From Gemmatimonadota bacterium (GTDB lineage: Bacteria; Latescibacterota; UBA2968; UBA8231), in NCBI GenBank assembly GCA_009840005.1, contig VXOR01000074.1:82106-146105 (forward strand): DNA of 64,000 nt. The letters run 5' to 3'. Shown piece by piece: positions 36,075 through 44,646 of this stretch. Position 1 is the first letter of the stretch. Every line of letters begins with the position of its first letter. The notes beneath the pieces are model-generated. The model did no database searches and was not told the DNA's origin. It worked only from the letters and a program-made list of their open reading frames with translations. Both the position numbers and the translations under genes were made by a program.

Positions 36075-37795
36075 GGCCCCGACCTCGGCCCTGGCCCGAA
36101 CCCCTCGGCGACGAGGCCCGCGCCGCGCCGGATGGAGATCAGCCGATTGCCCGCCACCCCGTCGAGGCGCTCTTCCACTCCATCGGGCCAGCGCACCACG
36201 AGATGATCGGCCTCGGTCGCCGCTCCCAAGCCGAAATGCAGCCGTAGGTCGTCCTGCGACAGGTAGCTCGTGCCTGCGCGCACCTCCCGCATCTGCACCG
36301 CTCCACCCACCGAAACCGAGACTCGCGCACCAATGGCTTCTGTATTGCCTCCATCGCCGAGCAGCCTCACCATCAGATAGTTGTGGCGATTGCCCCCGTC
36401 GTTGCGCAGCAAGGTCGGCGTGTCATCGATATTGACCACCACAATGTCCAAGTCCCCGTCGTTGTCCAAATCGCCGAAGGCCGAGCCGCGGCTCGACTTT
36501 TCCACCGCCAAGCCCGAACCCGAGGCTGCACCAACCTCGACAAAAGCGCCGTCGCGATTTTCAAACAGATGATTGCGCTGAGCGTAGCGAGTCCCCAAGT
36601 CGCGGCGGTCAACGGCCGGGTACACGTGGCCGTTGGCCACGAACAGGTCGTCGTCGCCGTCGTTGTCGTAATCGAAAAAACCCGTGCCCCACCCTAAAGA
36701 ACTGATGCTCGCACGGCCTAGGGTCGAACTGAAACTAGCGTCGGTGAAAAACCCCCGGCCATTGTTGTCGTAGAGCGAGTTGTTGTCGTGCGAGAAATTG
36801 GTAACGAAGAGGTCGAAATCACCGTCGCGATCGTAGTCGCCGCCTGCCAAACCCATGCCGCCCTGTTCGCGGCCGTCCTCACTGTACGCAGTCGCCGACA
36901 GGAGCGATACATCCGCAAATGCACCTTGGTCGTTGCGGTAGAGCACATTCGGCGTCGAATCATTGGCAATGTAAATGTCCAAGTCGCCGTCCTCGTCCCA
37001 GTCACCGGCCAGCGCAGCAAAACCATAGTATTCGTAGTCGGCAATGCCAACCGCTGCACTCGCCTCGGCAAAGGTCCAACCTGCGCTGGCACCATCGTTG
37101 CGATAGAATTGATCCCGCTCGCCCGGCATCCCACGCGGGCCGCAGAATACGTCTATCCCGCGCCAAGTGCAATAGCTCGGATCAACCGGGCGAAACGCTG
37201 GGTCAAAGTCGATGTAATTAGCCAAGTAAAAGTCCAAATCGCCGTCGAGGTCGTAGTCGCCAAAGGCCGCAGACGAGCTCCAGCCGCTAAAGTCCACGCC
37301 CCGCTCGACCGCCACATCGACAAACGTGCCGTCGCCCTCGTTTTCGTATAGGGCATTGGGGCCGTAGTTTGCCAAGTACAAATCGGGCCACCCGTCGGCA
37401 TTGTAGTCGGCCGCCGTGGCTCCCATGCCCCAGCCCACGTGTGCGACGCCAGCTTCTCGGCCAATGCCTGTAAAGCGCCAAGCGCCGTCGTTTCGGTACA
37501 GTTCAGCGCGGGGTTCGCGGCCCGGGGCGTATCCGGTGAGTCGCGAGCCGTTGACAATAAAAATATCCATGTCCCCATCTAGGTCGTAGTCTAAAAGGGC
37601 CGTCCCGCCCGTGTTGCATTCGACGATGTGCTCTTTTTGCGGCGTCCCAGATACGGTGCGCAATTGGACCCCCGCTTCGGCGGCTACATCAACGAAACTA
37701 GGCCGCGCCGCTTCGCCCCCATCGCCCTCGCACCCTGCCAGCGCCCAAATAGCGACTAGTGCAAACCTTCGGCTGAGCTCAGGTCGAAGCCACAT
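36071..37795 (-). CDS. CRTAC1-family lipoprotein (VCBS repeats, ASPIC domain)
   Basis: A 574-residue paralogue of the next gene. The ATG at 37795 overlaps the stop of the upstream TPR gene (TAAATG). The N terminus MWLRPELSRRFALVAIWALAGC includes LRPELSRR encoded by palindrome copy 3, then a lipobox LAGC. FVDVAAEAGVQLRTVSGTPQ opens the propeller; DYDLDGDMDIFIVN, DYNADGWPDLYLAN and DYDNDGDDDLFVAN are blade motifs. The ASPIC domain has HNYLMVRLLGDGGNTEAIGA and VVRWPDGVEERLDGV. The repeat-derived N terminus suggests that the original start was altered by insertion. Confidence 0.88.
   Translation of the reverse strand: MWLRPELSRRFALVAIWALAGCEGDGGEAARPSFVDVAAEAGVQLRTVSGTPQKEHIVECNTGGTALLDYDLDGDMDIFIVNGSRLTGYAPGREPRAELYRNDGAWRFTGIGREAGVAHVGWGMGATAADYNADGWPDLYLANYGPNALYENEGDGTFVDVAVERGVDFSGWSSSAAFGDYDLDGDLDFYLANYIDFDPAFRPVDPSYCTWRGIDVFCGPRGMPGERDQFYRNDGASAGWTFAEASAAVGIADYEYYGFAALAGDWDEDGDLDIYIANDSTPNVLYRNDQGAFADVSLLSATAYSEDGREQGGMGLAGGDYDRDGDFDLFVTNFSHDNNSLYDNNGRGFFTDASFSSTLGRASISSLGWGTGFFDYDNDGDDDLFVANGHVYPAVDRRDLGTRYAQRNHLFENRDGAFVEVGAASGSGLAVEKSSRGSAFGDLDNDGDLDIVVVNIDDTPTLLRNDGGNRHNYLMVRLLGDGGNTEAIGARVSVSVGGAVQMREVRAGTSYLSQDDLRLHFGLGAATEADHLVVRWPDGVEERLDGVAGNRLISIRRGAGLVAEGFGPGPRSGP
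37767..37789. repeat. Dispersed 23-bp near-palindrome, copy 3 (at CRTAC1 start)
   Basis: Identical in sequence to copy 1 on the plus strand; on the coding minus strand it encodes LRPELSRR immediately after the second codon of the lipoprotein gene, at the TPR/CRTAC1 gene junction. Confidence 0.8.
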
Positions 37796-39040
37796 TTACT
37801 GTTGCGCCCTCAAGGCTGCGGCCTCGACGCGAGCCGCGCGGCCCTCTGCTACGTGGCCCTGCTGGATCAGCGCAGTTCCCAAGCCGTCGAGGGCTGAGGC
37901 CATGCTCCCGTCGAGAGCCAAGGCGCGGCGGAACGCTGCGACCGCCTCCGCATACTCGCCGAGGGCCAAGCTGTTGTTGCCTATGTTTTCAAAGGCCAAA
38001 GCGTAGTCGGGCTTGTGGCGGACCGCGCGTAGCAAAAAGGGCCGAGCAGCCGCGTGTTGATCTTGCAGCGAGTAGATTACCCCGATATTGTGGCTGGCCT
38101 CTGCGTACGTAGAATCGAGGGCCAAGGCCGCCTCGAACTGTTCGAGTGCCGCCGCCAACTCCTTTCTGCGCCAATAAACCAGCCCCAAGTTGAAATGCGT
38201 GGCCGCCTGCTTGTCGGTCGCCAGCGGCACGGCCTGGCGGTAGAGCAAGCGGCGGTAGTGATCCTCGTCCATCGTCGCGCTACTCAACTGCTGGAAAAGC
38301 TCGATCATTCGCGCGCCCTCGGCATCGCGGCCCGTGCGTGCATAGAGCGTGCCCAAGCTGTAATAGGCCGAGGTGTAACCCGGCTCTGCGGCAATGGTCT
38401 GCTCCATGGCCACCATGGCCCGCGGATCGTCCTGTAAGCGCAAGTAGATCAACGCCAAGTAGTAGTGGGCGTGCGCTAAATCAGGATCGAGTTCAATAGC
38501 CTTCAGCAGCGCGGTTTTGGCGTTTTCATTGTCGCCGCGCGAACACAGCACAAATCCCAACACGAAGTGCCCATAGCCACTCTGTCCGGCCAATTGCAGC
38601 CCCTCCTCGACCGTTGCAAGCGCCTTTTCGTACCCATCGCCGCGCTCGTTGTACAGCAGCGCCAAAGCCCAGTACACCTCGGCAAAGCCCGGTGCCTTTT
38701 CGAGTGCGTCTTTAAAGGAGGCTATGGCCTCGCTCTTGCGGTGCTCTTTGGCTAGGGCCACCCCGAGATAGTAGTGAACATCCACGTCGTCAGGAACAAC
38801 CGCAACTAGTTCGGACAGCACGGCGACAGCGCGGCGCGTGCGATCCTTTTGTAGGTAGAGCCATCCCAAGGCCAACAGCACCTCCGGGTCGGTGGGGTTT
38901 TGCTCGTAGGCTCGTTGGTAGAATGCAAGGGACTCGGGCGCGGCAGGCTTTTTGAGAATATGGCGTTCCGGGGAGCCACAGCCGATCTCTCCGAGGAGGA
39001 CCACTAGCCCTATCCACGCCACAGCAAGACGCATGTCCAT
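37796..39040 (-). CDS. TPR-repeat lipoprotein
   Basis: A 414-residue protein with an N-terminal signal (MRLAVAWIGLVVLLGEIGC) ending at a probable lipid-modified Cys. About nine TPR units follow (PEVLLALGWLYLQKDRTRRA, DVHYYLGVALAKEHRKSEAI, THFNLGLVYWRRKELAAALE, LAFENIGNNSLALGEYAEAV). It is the first gene after a strong terminator hairpin at 39053-39092, so it probably has its own promoter, and it couples to the CRTAC1 gene by a TAAATG junction. Likely an envelope scaffold; partners unknown. Confidence 0.84.
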   Translation of the reverse strand: MDMRLAVAWIGLVVLLGEIGCGSPERHILKKPAAPESLAFYQRAYEQNPTDPEVLLALGWLYLQKDRTRRAVAVLSELVAVVPDDVDVHYYLGVALAKEHRKSEAIASFKDALEKAPGFAEVYWALALLYNERGDGYEKALATVEEGLQLAGQSGYGHFVLGFVLCSRGDNENAKTALLKAIELDPDLAHAHYYLALIYLRLQDDPRAMVAMEQTIAAEPGYTSAYYSLGTLYARTGRDAEGARMIELFQQLSSATMDEDHYRRLLYRQAVPLATDKQAATHFNLGLVYWRRKELAAALEQFEAALALDSTYAEASHNIGVIYSLQDQHAAARPFLLRAVRHKPDYALAFENIGNNSLALGEYAEAVAAFRRALALDGSMASALDGLGTALIQQGHVAEGRAARVEAAALRAQQ

Positions 39041-39052
39041 TTGTTAGGCAGT

Positions 39053-39092
39053 AAAGCGCCCGGCATCTCCACTAGAGAACGCCGGGCGCTTT
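39053..39092 (-). terminator. Intrinsic terminator after the beta-barrel gene
   Basis: A perfect 12-bp stem, AAAGCGCCCGGC (39053-39064) and GCCGGGCGCTTT (39081-39092), with a 16-nt loop. It lies 26 bp beyond the stop of the minus-strand gene ending at 39119. The U-run is short (TTT), but stem strength and position support termination. Confidence 0.75.
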
Positions 39093-39118
39093 GGATCCAC
39101 AGAGAAATAGTGCAGCCC

Positions 39119-41749
39119 CTAGTCTTGGAGGCCTGCGAAAACCCGAATAAAGAGCAGAGAGTTGGTTTCGGTCGCCTCGGCAAAGGCCCGGCGCTCCCAG
39201 CGAAAGCCCGTATTCATGGTCAAGGAATAACCCAGATACGCCGATCTGTTGGAAAGCTGTAAGGCCAACACCGAACCCGTGAAGTCATCGACATATCCAG
39301 GCGGCAAGATCTCCGGGCGCTCTTCGAGGTTGCGGAAGAGATTGAGCTCGACGCCATATTCGATAAAGGTCCCGGGCAGGAGAAAGTACTTCGAGGTCAG
39401 CATGTAAAACTGCGACCACTCGGTGATATCGAGGTCGGTGCTAAAGGTTGGGTTGATCTTGCGGTACACGCTCTTGTAGCGCGGCCAGAAAGACAGGTTG
39501 TCGGTAATTGGCAGCGGATAATCAACCTTGTTGATAGCGCCAAAAAAGAGGCGATTGTCTTTGACCTCGGCCTGCTCGCCGCGCTGACTAAACCAGTCGT
39601 ATTTCACCTTGTTGTAGATATTCAGGTTTTTAAGGCGCAGGTAATCAAACGTCAGATAGCCAGTCCAAACGAAGGTGTCTTGGGCGATCAGTGGGTCAAT
39701 GGTTTCGCGAAATCCGTCTGGATCGACCCATTGGATCACATCGTCTTCGATGTCGTCTTGGACCGAGCGAGCGTATTGGAAAGCCCGAGCCTCAATGCCC
39801 GGCCATTTCCACTCGCCCGTTACTACCGCATAGCTCATTTGCGCACTGCGCTTGGAACTGATCTCATCGGCCGTGGAGTAGCCCACCGTCGCCTTGATGG
39901 CTTCGGTCAAGTAAACGCCCCCGTACACGTTGTAGCCATCGCGGTCATGTCGGTAAGGATAGTCGGCGAACGTATCGTTCTCAAAGCGATCGATGACGTT
40001 GTTGTTATTCATGTCAACGCCAAAGAGGAACTCAGGTGGATCGACGTTGTAGCGCAGGAATGGCTCGGCGAAATCCGGCTGGCTGTTGTCGTTTTGGTTA
40101 AAGTCCGAGATAAAGTCCGAGTTCTCGTCGTATCCGGGGAAAACCTGCGGGTCGGCTTGGCCACCGGTACCAAAAGGCGATTCGCCAAAGGCGTTGTCGC
40201 CGTTTTGCCACAGGCGCTTCCAGTCGGCAAAGCGATCCTGGTCGTCGTTGTCGTCAACCGCCTCAAAGGAATAGCGCTCTGGGTGTTCGTAGTCAATGAA
40301 ACCCCGCGCATCCGAGATGAACGCATTGGTCCGGTACTCAGGCTCCAGACGGTAGAATTCTCCGTACGCGAAAAACGGATAAGCGTCCTGCGAGGCCGTG
40401 AGGTAGTAGGCTAAACCGTCGTCTTGGGCGAGGGCATGATCTTGGAAGTTCTGGTTGGGAAAGCGGCGAAACGCCCGGCTGAAAGCAAGCTCCGAGCGCA
40501 TATTGAAACCCTTGATATCATCTATATCAAAGTTGAAGCCGATGATGTCCTTGCCGGTGGGCAGGCCGTATTCAAAGCGGATGAAGCGCTGGTTGGAGCC
40601 ATCGCTGACGTTGCCGTGGGCGCGCTCGACCTCCAAAAACACGGGCTCGCCCTGAGCATTGACTTGGAGATTAGAGGTGATTTCGATCCGGTAGTCGTTG
40701 GCGATGACCAACTCAAACTCGATTTCGCTGATCTCCTGAAACGTGGTGATCTCGTCGTCGGGCTGTTGGCGGAAGTCGCGGGCGATGTTGTAGGTCAGCT
40801 CCAACGTCTCCGCCCCATTGGCCTCAATGACGCCGGCGCGCCGCACACCACCGCGCGGCGAGGGGACGATTTCGGGATGATCAACTCCGTTGATGATAAT
40901 GCGCTCAGCAAAAAGCTGAGCACCGCCTACGCCGTCTTCGGGCGAATCGTCCGAGAGCCGCAGGACGATCGTCTCGACGTTGCCACCGTTTTGGGCCTCG
41001 GTCAACACGCCTTTGAGCGAGTTGTCGCCCAGCTTGCGACCCGTCGAAAAATTGGCAATGTTCAAATATGTAAAGCCCAGCTTGGAAAAATCCCCGAGCT
41101 GCACTTTGGAGTGCATACCGAAGAGATTGGTCATGTCGCCCAATATCTGGCCGAGCGAGTTTTCAAACTGCACGGCAGAACCCGGGGAAGCCAAGCGCGA
41201 CGCCAAAAGGGTCATCTGGTACTTGTCAGCGGCAAAGTCCCACTGCACCCCGTTGAAGGCCGGCTTGGAAAAGGTCAGCGGCGTCAGGGTGGTGCGCAGG
41301 GCCTCGCCGATGGTCATCGAGGAATAAAACTGCCCCTTGGACATCGACGAGACGATTAGACTTTGAAACCACCTACTGTACTTGGGGCCTTTGCGCACCG
41401 TGCTACCCGAAGTCACTGGACTGTCCATGGACCAGTTGTACACCTCGAAACCACGAGTGATGTAGTTCCCGTAGAGGTCGTAAGTGCGAAAGCCTTCAAG
41501 CTCAGTAGATACGTAGCGCTCGTAGTTTTGGCGGGCGTAATTGCTGTATTCCTCGCCGGTCCAACGATAGAAGTGGTATAGGCTTTGCGGATATTGCCAC
41601 TTTCGCTGCGCTGGCGTCATCGCCATCTCATAGACATCCACACCTCGTGGTTCGCGTCCGGTCAGAAAGCCGACCCGTTGGGCAAAAGCGGCATCGCACA
41701 GGAGCGCGACGCCGGCCGTGACAACTGCTGCGTAGAGCATGCACCTCAC
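39119..41749 (-). CDS. Large exported protein, probable outer-membrane beta-barrel
   Basis: An 876-residue protein starting at GTG (GGGAGG about 10 bp upstream) with signal peptide MRCMLYAAVVTAGVALLCDAAFA. Much of the sequence alternates polar and apolar residues with aromatic girdle-like pairs (TFVWTGYLTFDYLRLKNLNI, FYMLTSKYFLLPGTFIEYGV, LQLSNRSAYLGYSLTMNTGF), as in outer-membrane barrels. Acidic loops DFNQNDNSQPDF and DMNNNNVIDRF look calcium-binding. It lacks a terminal aromatic residue (ends FAGLQD), so canonical BAM recognition is uncertain. I recognise no named family; SprA-like translocon and porin-type roles are guesses. It follows a -VAY family gene and ends at a terminator. Confidence 0.65.
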   Translation of the reverse strand: MRCMLYAAVVTAGVALLCDAAFAQRVGFLTGREPRGVDVYEMAMTPAQRKWQYPQSLYHFYRWTGEEYSNYARQNYERYVSTELEGFRTYDLYGNYITRGFEVYNWSMDSPVTSGSTVRKGPKYSRWFQSLIVSSMSKGQFYSSMTIGEALRTTLTPLTFSKPAFNGVQWDFAADKYQMTLLASRLASPGSAVQFENSLGQILGDMTNLFGMHSKVQLGDFSKLGFTYLNIANFSTGRKLGDNSLKGVLTEAQNGGNVETIVLRLSDDSPEDGVGGAQLFAERIIINGVDHPEIVPSPRGGVRRAGVIEANGAETLELTYNIARDFRQQPDDEITTFQEISEIEFELVIANDYRIEITSNLQVNAQGEPVFLEVERAHGNVSDGSNQRFIRFEYGLPTGKDIIGFNFDIDDIKGFNMRSELAFSRAFRRFPNQNFQDHALAQDDGLAYYLTASQDAYPFFAYGEFYRLEPEYRTNAFISDARGFIDYEHPERYSFEAVDDNDDQDRFADWKRLWQNGDNAFGESPFGTGGQADPQVFPGYDENSDFISDFNQNDNSQPDFAEPFLRYNVDPPEFLFGVDMNNNNVIDRFENDTFADYPYRHDRDGYNVYGGVYLTEAIKATVGYSTADEISSKRSAQMSYAVVTGEWKWPGIEARAFQYARSVQDDIEDDVIQWVDPDGFRETIDPLIAQDTFVWTGYLTFDYLRLKNLNIYNKVKYDWFSQRGEQAEVKDNRLFFGAINKVDYPLPITDNLSFWPRYKSVYRKINPTFSTDLDITEWSQFYMLTSKYFLLPGTFIEYGVELNLFRNLEERPEILPPGYVDDFTGSVLALQLSNRSAYLGYSLTMNTGFRWERRAFAEATETNSLLFIRVFAGLQD

Positions 41750-41813
41750 GCTGGAATCCTCCCTTTTGAATTTTTGCCGATCAGTACCATCAGCACCATT
41801 CTATAATCAACCA

Positions 41814-43781
41814 TCAATAGGCCACGCCAACGACGCCGACTCTCCTGAAGTTGCCGATCCCGCTGTCAACTGAGAGCGAGACCACGTAACTGCCCGGGGG
41901 CACGGCCTCGTCTGCATCGCTCCGCCCATCCCACAGCTCAGTGTAAATCCCGCCGGGCTGCTCGCGGTCGGCCAGCACGCGCACCAGCCGACCCGCCAAG
42001 TCGTAAATGGCCACCTCAATAGGCTTGGGCTCGGAAATCTGAATTACAGTGTACTTGATGGCGATATGATCGTTGATGCCATCTCCATTCGGCGTGAAGA
42101 CCGAAGGATTAAACTCTATAGCGCGGACGATTTCGCCCACGGACTGCTGGGTCAAAGCCACGCGCAGCGAGTTGGTGCTGACGTCGAAATTGGCATCGCC
42201 TTCGAGCACGGGCTGGCCGAGAATCTCAGACTGGGTATCCCAAACCGTGCCAGTGAAAATCGTGCCGAACACCACGGTCGATCCTTCAAAGAGCACGCGC
42301 AGCGGCACATTGTTGTCAAAGGTGATCTTGTTGCTGGTAAAAATCACTTCGAGGCTTCTATCGTCCGCACTCACGCGATCCGGCTCCACGGACGTAAGCG
42401 GATCGCCCATCTCCAAGCCGACAAAGCGCGCTGGCGTCGGCGTGTCGATGCGTAAGGCATCAAAGCCATTCTGGTTGTCGTTTATTATGGCTCGCACATC
42501 ATAAGCGAAGAGCACCTCTTCGCCCCCATCGATACTCGGTAGCACAACGGCGTCGTCTTTGTCGATTACGCCGATGTCGGCCGGTGGGTTGGGCTCGTCA
42601 GCCAAGGAAATCTCGCCGACGACTGCAGCAGCCGGGGGCAGCGAATGCTCAATCCGCAACGAGTCGATGCGCACCGTCTGTGTCACGGATTGGCTCTCCA
42701 TAATGATCTGTAGCTGAAAAAAGGGACGCGGACTGGGCAGCGGAACCAATTGCCCAGGTTCGAGCGGCAATGACCAAGGACTCCAGTTATCAGCGTCGTC
42801 CTCGATATCGCCCTTTTCGCCCGAAGGCAGCTTGTTGTAATCCGCTTCCGAGACCACTACTTGGCTCACAGCGCGCGTCTCGTTGTCAACAACCTTTTGG
42901 AAGTGAACCAGTGGGCTGTCGTCTTGGCCTGTCTTCATGCGCACCGCGACCGAGGTCTGCCCCAGATCCGGCAGCTCGATCAACTCACCTTCTACCAGTT
43001 CCAGCGCCCGCTGGGCCCAAGATATGGTGCCGTAGTTGGAGACCTCGCCCAAGTCGATAACTTGGCTCCGGTACGTGGCTCGCGGCACGAAGCCGTTGCC
43101 GTAGAGCTCAAATTCGGCAATCTCAAAGGGACTCCGCGACCCCACGCGCAACTGAATAAAGCGGATGAACTGCTGGGGAAATTTCATGGTGAACACGCTG
43201 TTGGGGTTCACCGGGACGTCGCGCAGTAAGGTGAAAAGCGGCTGTTCGTTCACATACGTCAGCCCATCGCTGACGGAAATCCGGTGCTTGCGAACAAAGT
43301 CGTCGCTAAAGGGCTTGCCATTGGCGTAGGTCCCTTCTTGCCGGGGGAAGAAGACCAAGCTATCGGCTGGCACGCGCGAGCCCATATCCAAAAAGAACGT
43401 GCGCCCGTCTTGATCGACTCCAGCGGTTTTGAAGAGATCTGCAGTGCTTGTGGTGTCGTCGCCATCGACGATCGACAGCGAAATGGAATTCCTAGCCGCC
43501 GTATTGTCCCACAGCGCCGCATCGCCCTCGCTGACCAAGTCGTTGGGTTTGCCGTATTTCCAAGCGAGCGTGGTGATGATGTTTTCGTCGGGCGTAAAGC
43601 CGCGGATCTGAATCGCGCCGGGGCTACTTTGGTCGTCGATCTGGGCGCGAACCTGGACGAGGTCGCCCCATGGCAATCCACCGCCGCCCCCAAGCACCCA
43701 TTCGTCCGCAGCAAGCCACGGGGCCCAAGCGCACGAGGCGCACAACAGCACTGCAATACGGGCCGCCATCCCTCGATTCAT
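41814..43781 (-). CDS. Secreted protein with FlgD-type C terminus, -VAY family member 5
   Basis: A 655-residue exported protein with signal MAARIAVLLCASCAWAPWLA. The ATG overlaps the stop of the upstream lipoprotein gene (TAATG at 43779-43783). The N-terminal half resembles member 4 (FFLDMGSRVPADSLVFFPRQ, FIRFIQLRVGSRSPFEIAEF). The C-terminal FNPSVFTPNGDGINDHIAIK with VAIYDLAGRLVRVL and VPPGSYVVSLSV is the FlgD-type domain. It ends in VGVVGVAY. It is separated from members 1-4 by the TPR/CRTAC1/PPIase block and the beta-barrel gene. Likely a surface protein exported by the same route. Confidence 0.78.
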   Translation of the reverse strand: MNRGMAARIAVLLCASCAWAPWLAADEWVLGGGGGLPWGDLVQVRAQIDDQSSPGAIQIRGFTPDENIITTLAWKYGKPNDLVSEGDAALWDNTAARNSISLSIVDGDDTTSTADLFKTAGVDQDGRTFFLDMGSRVPADSLVFFPRQEGTYANGKPFSDDFVRKHRISVSDGLTYVNEQPLFTLLRDVPVNPNSVFTMKFPQQFIRFIQLRVGSRSPFEIAEFELYGNGFVPRATYRSQVIDLGEVSNYGTISWAQRALELVEGELIELPDLGQTSVAVRMKTGQDDSPLVHFQKVVDNETRAVSQVVVSEADYNKLPSGEKGDIEDDADNWSPWSLPLEPGQLVPLPSPRPFFQLQIIMESQSVTQTVRIDSLRIEHSLPPAAAVVGEISLADEPNPPADIGVIDKDDAVVLPSIDGGEEVLFAYDVRAIINDNQNGFDALRIDTPTPARFVGLEMGDPLTSVEPDRVSADDRSLEVIFTSNKITFDNNVPLRVLFEGSTVVFGTIFTGTVWDTQSEILGQPVLEGDANFDVSTNSLRVALTQQSVGEIVRAIEFNPSVFTPNGDGINDHIAIKYTVIQISEPKPIEVAIYDLAGRLVRVLADREQPGGIYTELWDGRSDADEAVPPGSYVVSLSVDSGIGNFRRVGVVGVAY

Positions 43782-44527
43782 TACGGCGTCTCCGCACGGG
43801 GATGAAGAGCGTAGTAAACTTCGCGTTGGAACTTAAATGCTAAGTCGATGGTCTCCACCGGTTCGCCCTTGTAGTCGAAACGCACGGCCATGTCCGGCAC
43901 GTTGACAGTGAAGTTGCTCACGTCTCGGTGCAAAACCGGAAAGACGATATACCCGACTGACTCTTGACCGGAAAAAACCATATCGGGCGGATAGACGGTG
44001 CGTTTGAGCAGGTCGGTGGTAGCCTCGAACTGCTGTCGCTGGTTGCCAGCATAAGCCCGCAGATACGGGCTGAAGTGATCTTCGAGTTGCCCGCCGTCAA
44101 GCGCATTGTACACTCGGTTGTTCGACGTAGTGATCGCGAGCGCCTTGGGGTCGATGAAAACCTTGGGATACTCGTAGTTTTTGACCTTCAGCAAGACCAC
44201 GGTAAAGCGCGCTGGAGTCCAGTCTTGGCCCCAAGGCTTCCAATTGCCATACGTGTATGGATTGGTCGATTCAGCGCCCTTCCTTGAATCGGCCGCGAAC
44301 TGGCGGTTGAGGAATCCGTCATCCAACACCTGTAGCGAGATCTCCAAGCGATCCTTGGCATAGACAATCGTCCCATCATCGAGGACGGTCATGGCCTCGT
44401 CTTGTTGCGGAACTGGCTCGGGAAACGTTGCAAAGCGCCGCAGCCCCACCTGTGAGATGCACCCGACAAGCATAAACAGATAAAGAGCCGACAAAAGCCC
44501 GCTCGTTGCGATGTTCCGTATCCTCAT
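43781..44527 (-). CDS. Putative lipoprotein of unknown function
   Basis: A 248-residue protein. The ATG at 44527 follows AGGAAGG and begins MRIRNIATSGLLSALYLFML then VGC, a lipobox; an upstream in-frame start at 44590 would place 21 residues before it and overlaps the hairpin at 44561-44604. The mature part is beta-rich, with FTVVLLKVKNYEYPKVFIDP and VGYIVFPVLHRDVSNFTVNV, recalling small envelope proteins with an immunoglobulin-like fold. It is coupled to the -VAY member 5 gene by a TAATG overlap. No family recognised. Confidence 0.68.
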   Translation of the reverse strand: MRIRNIATSGLLSALYLFMLVGCISQVGLRRFATFPEPVPQQDEAMTVLDDGTIVYAKDRLEISLQVLDDGFLNRQFAADSRKGAESTNPYTYGNWKPWGQDWTPARFTVVLLKVKNYEYPKVFIDPKALAITTSNNRVYNALDGGQLEDHFSPYLRAYAGNQRQQFEATTDLLKRTVYPPDMVFSGQESVGYIVFPVLHRDVSNFTVNVPDMAVRFDYKGEPVETIDLAFKFQREVYYALHPRAETP

Positions 44528-44560
44528 TGAAAATGCCTTCCTAAAAGCGATGCAGAGGCG

Positions 44561-44604
44561 ATAGATAAAGAGAGATGAAGTCGCCTCCACCTCTCTTTAT
44601 CTAT
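44561..44604 (-). terminator. 14-bp perfect hairpin between two minus-strand genes
   Basis: ATAGATAAAGAGAG (44561-44574) and CTCTCTTTATCTAT (44591-44604) pair perfectly around a 16-nt loop. It lies 43 bp beyond the CBM9-like gene stop and just before the next lipoprotein gene. No U-tract follows, so it may be an attenuator or mRNA-stabilising structure that raises expression of the upstream gene over the rest of the cluster. Confidence 0.5.
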
Positions 44605-44646
44605 TATGCACAATGTGCGATCTAGCAGAAGATGCTAGGGTGTGCC

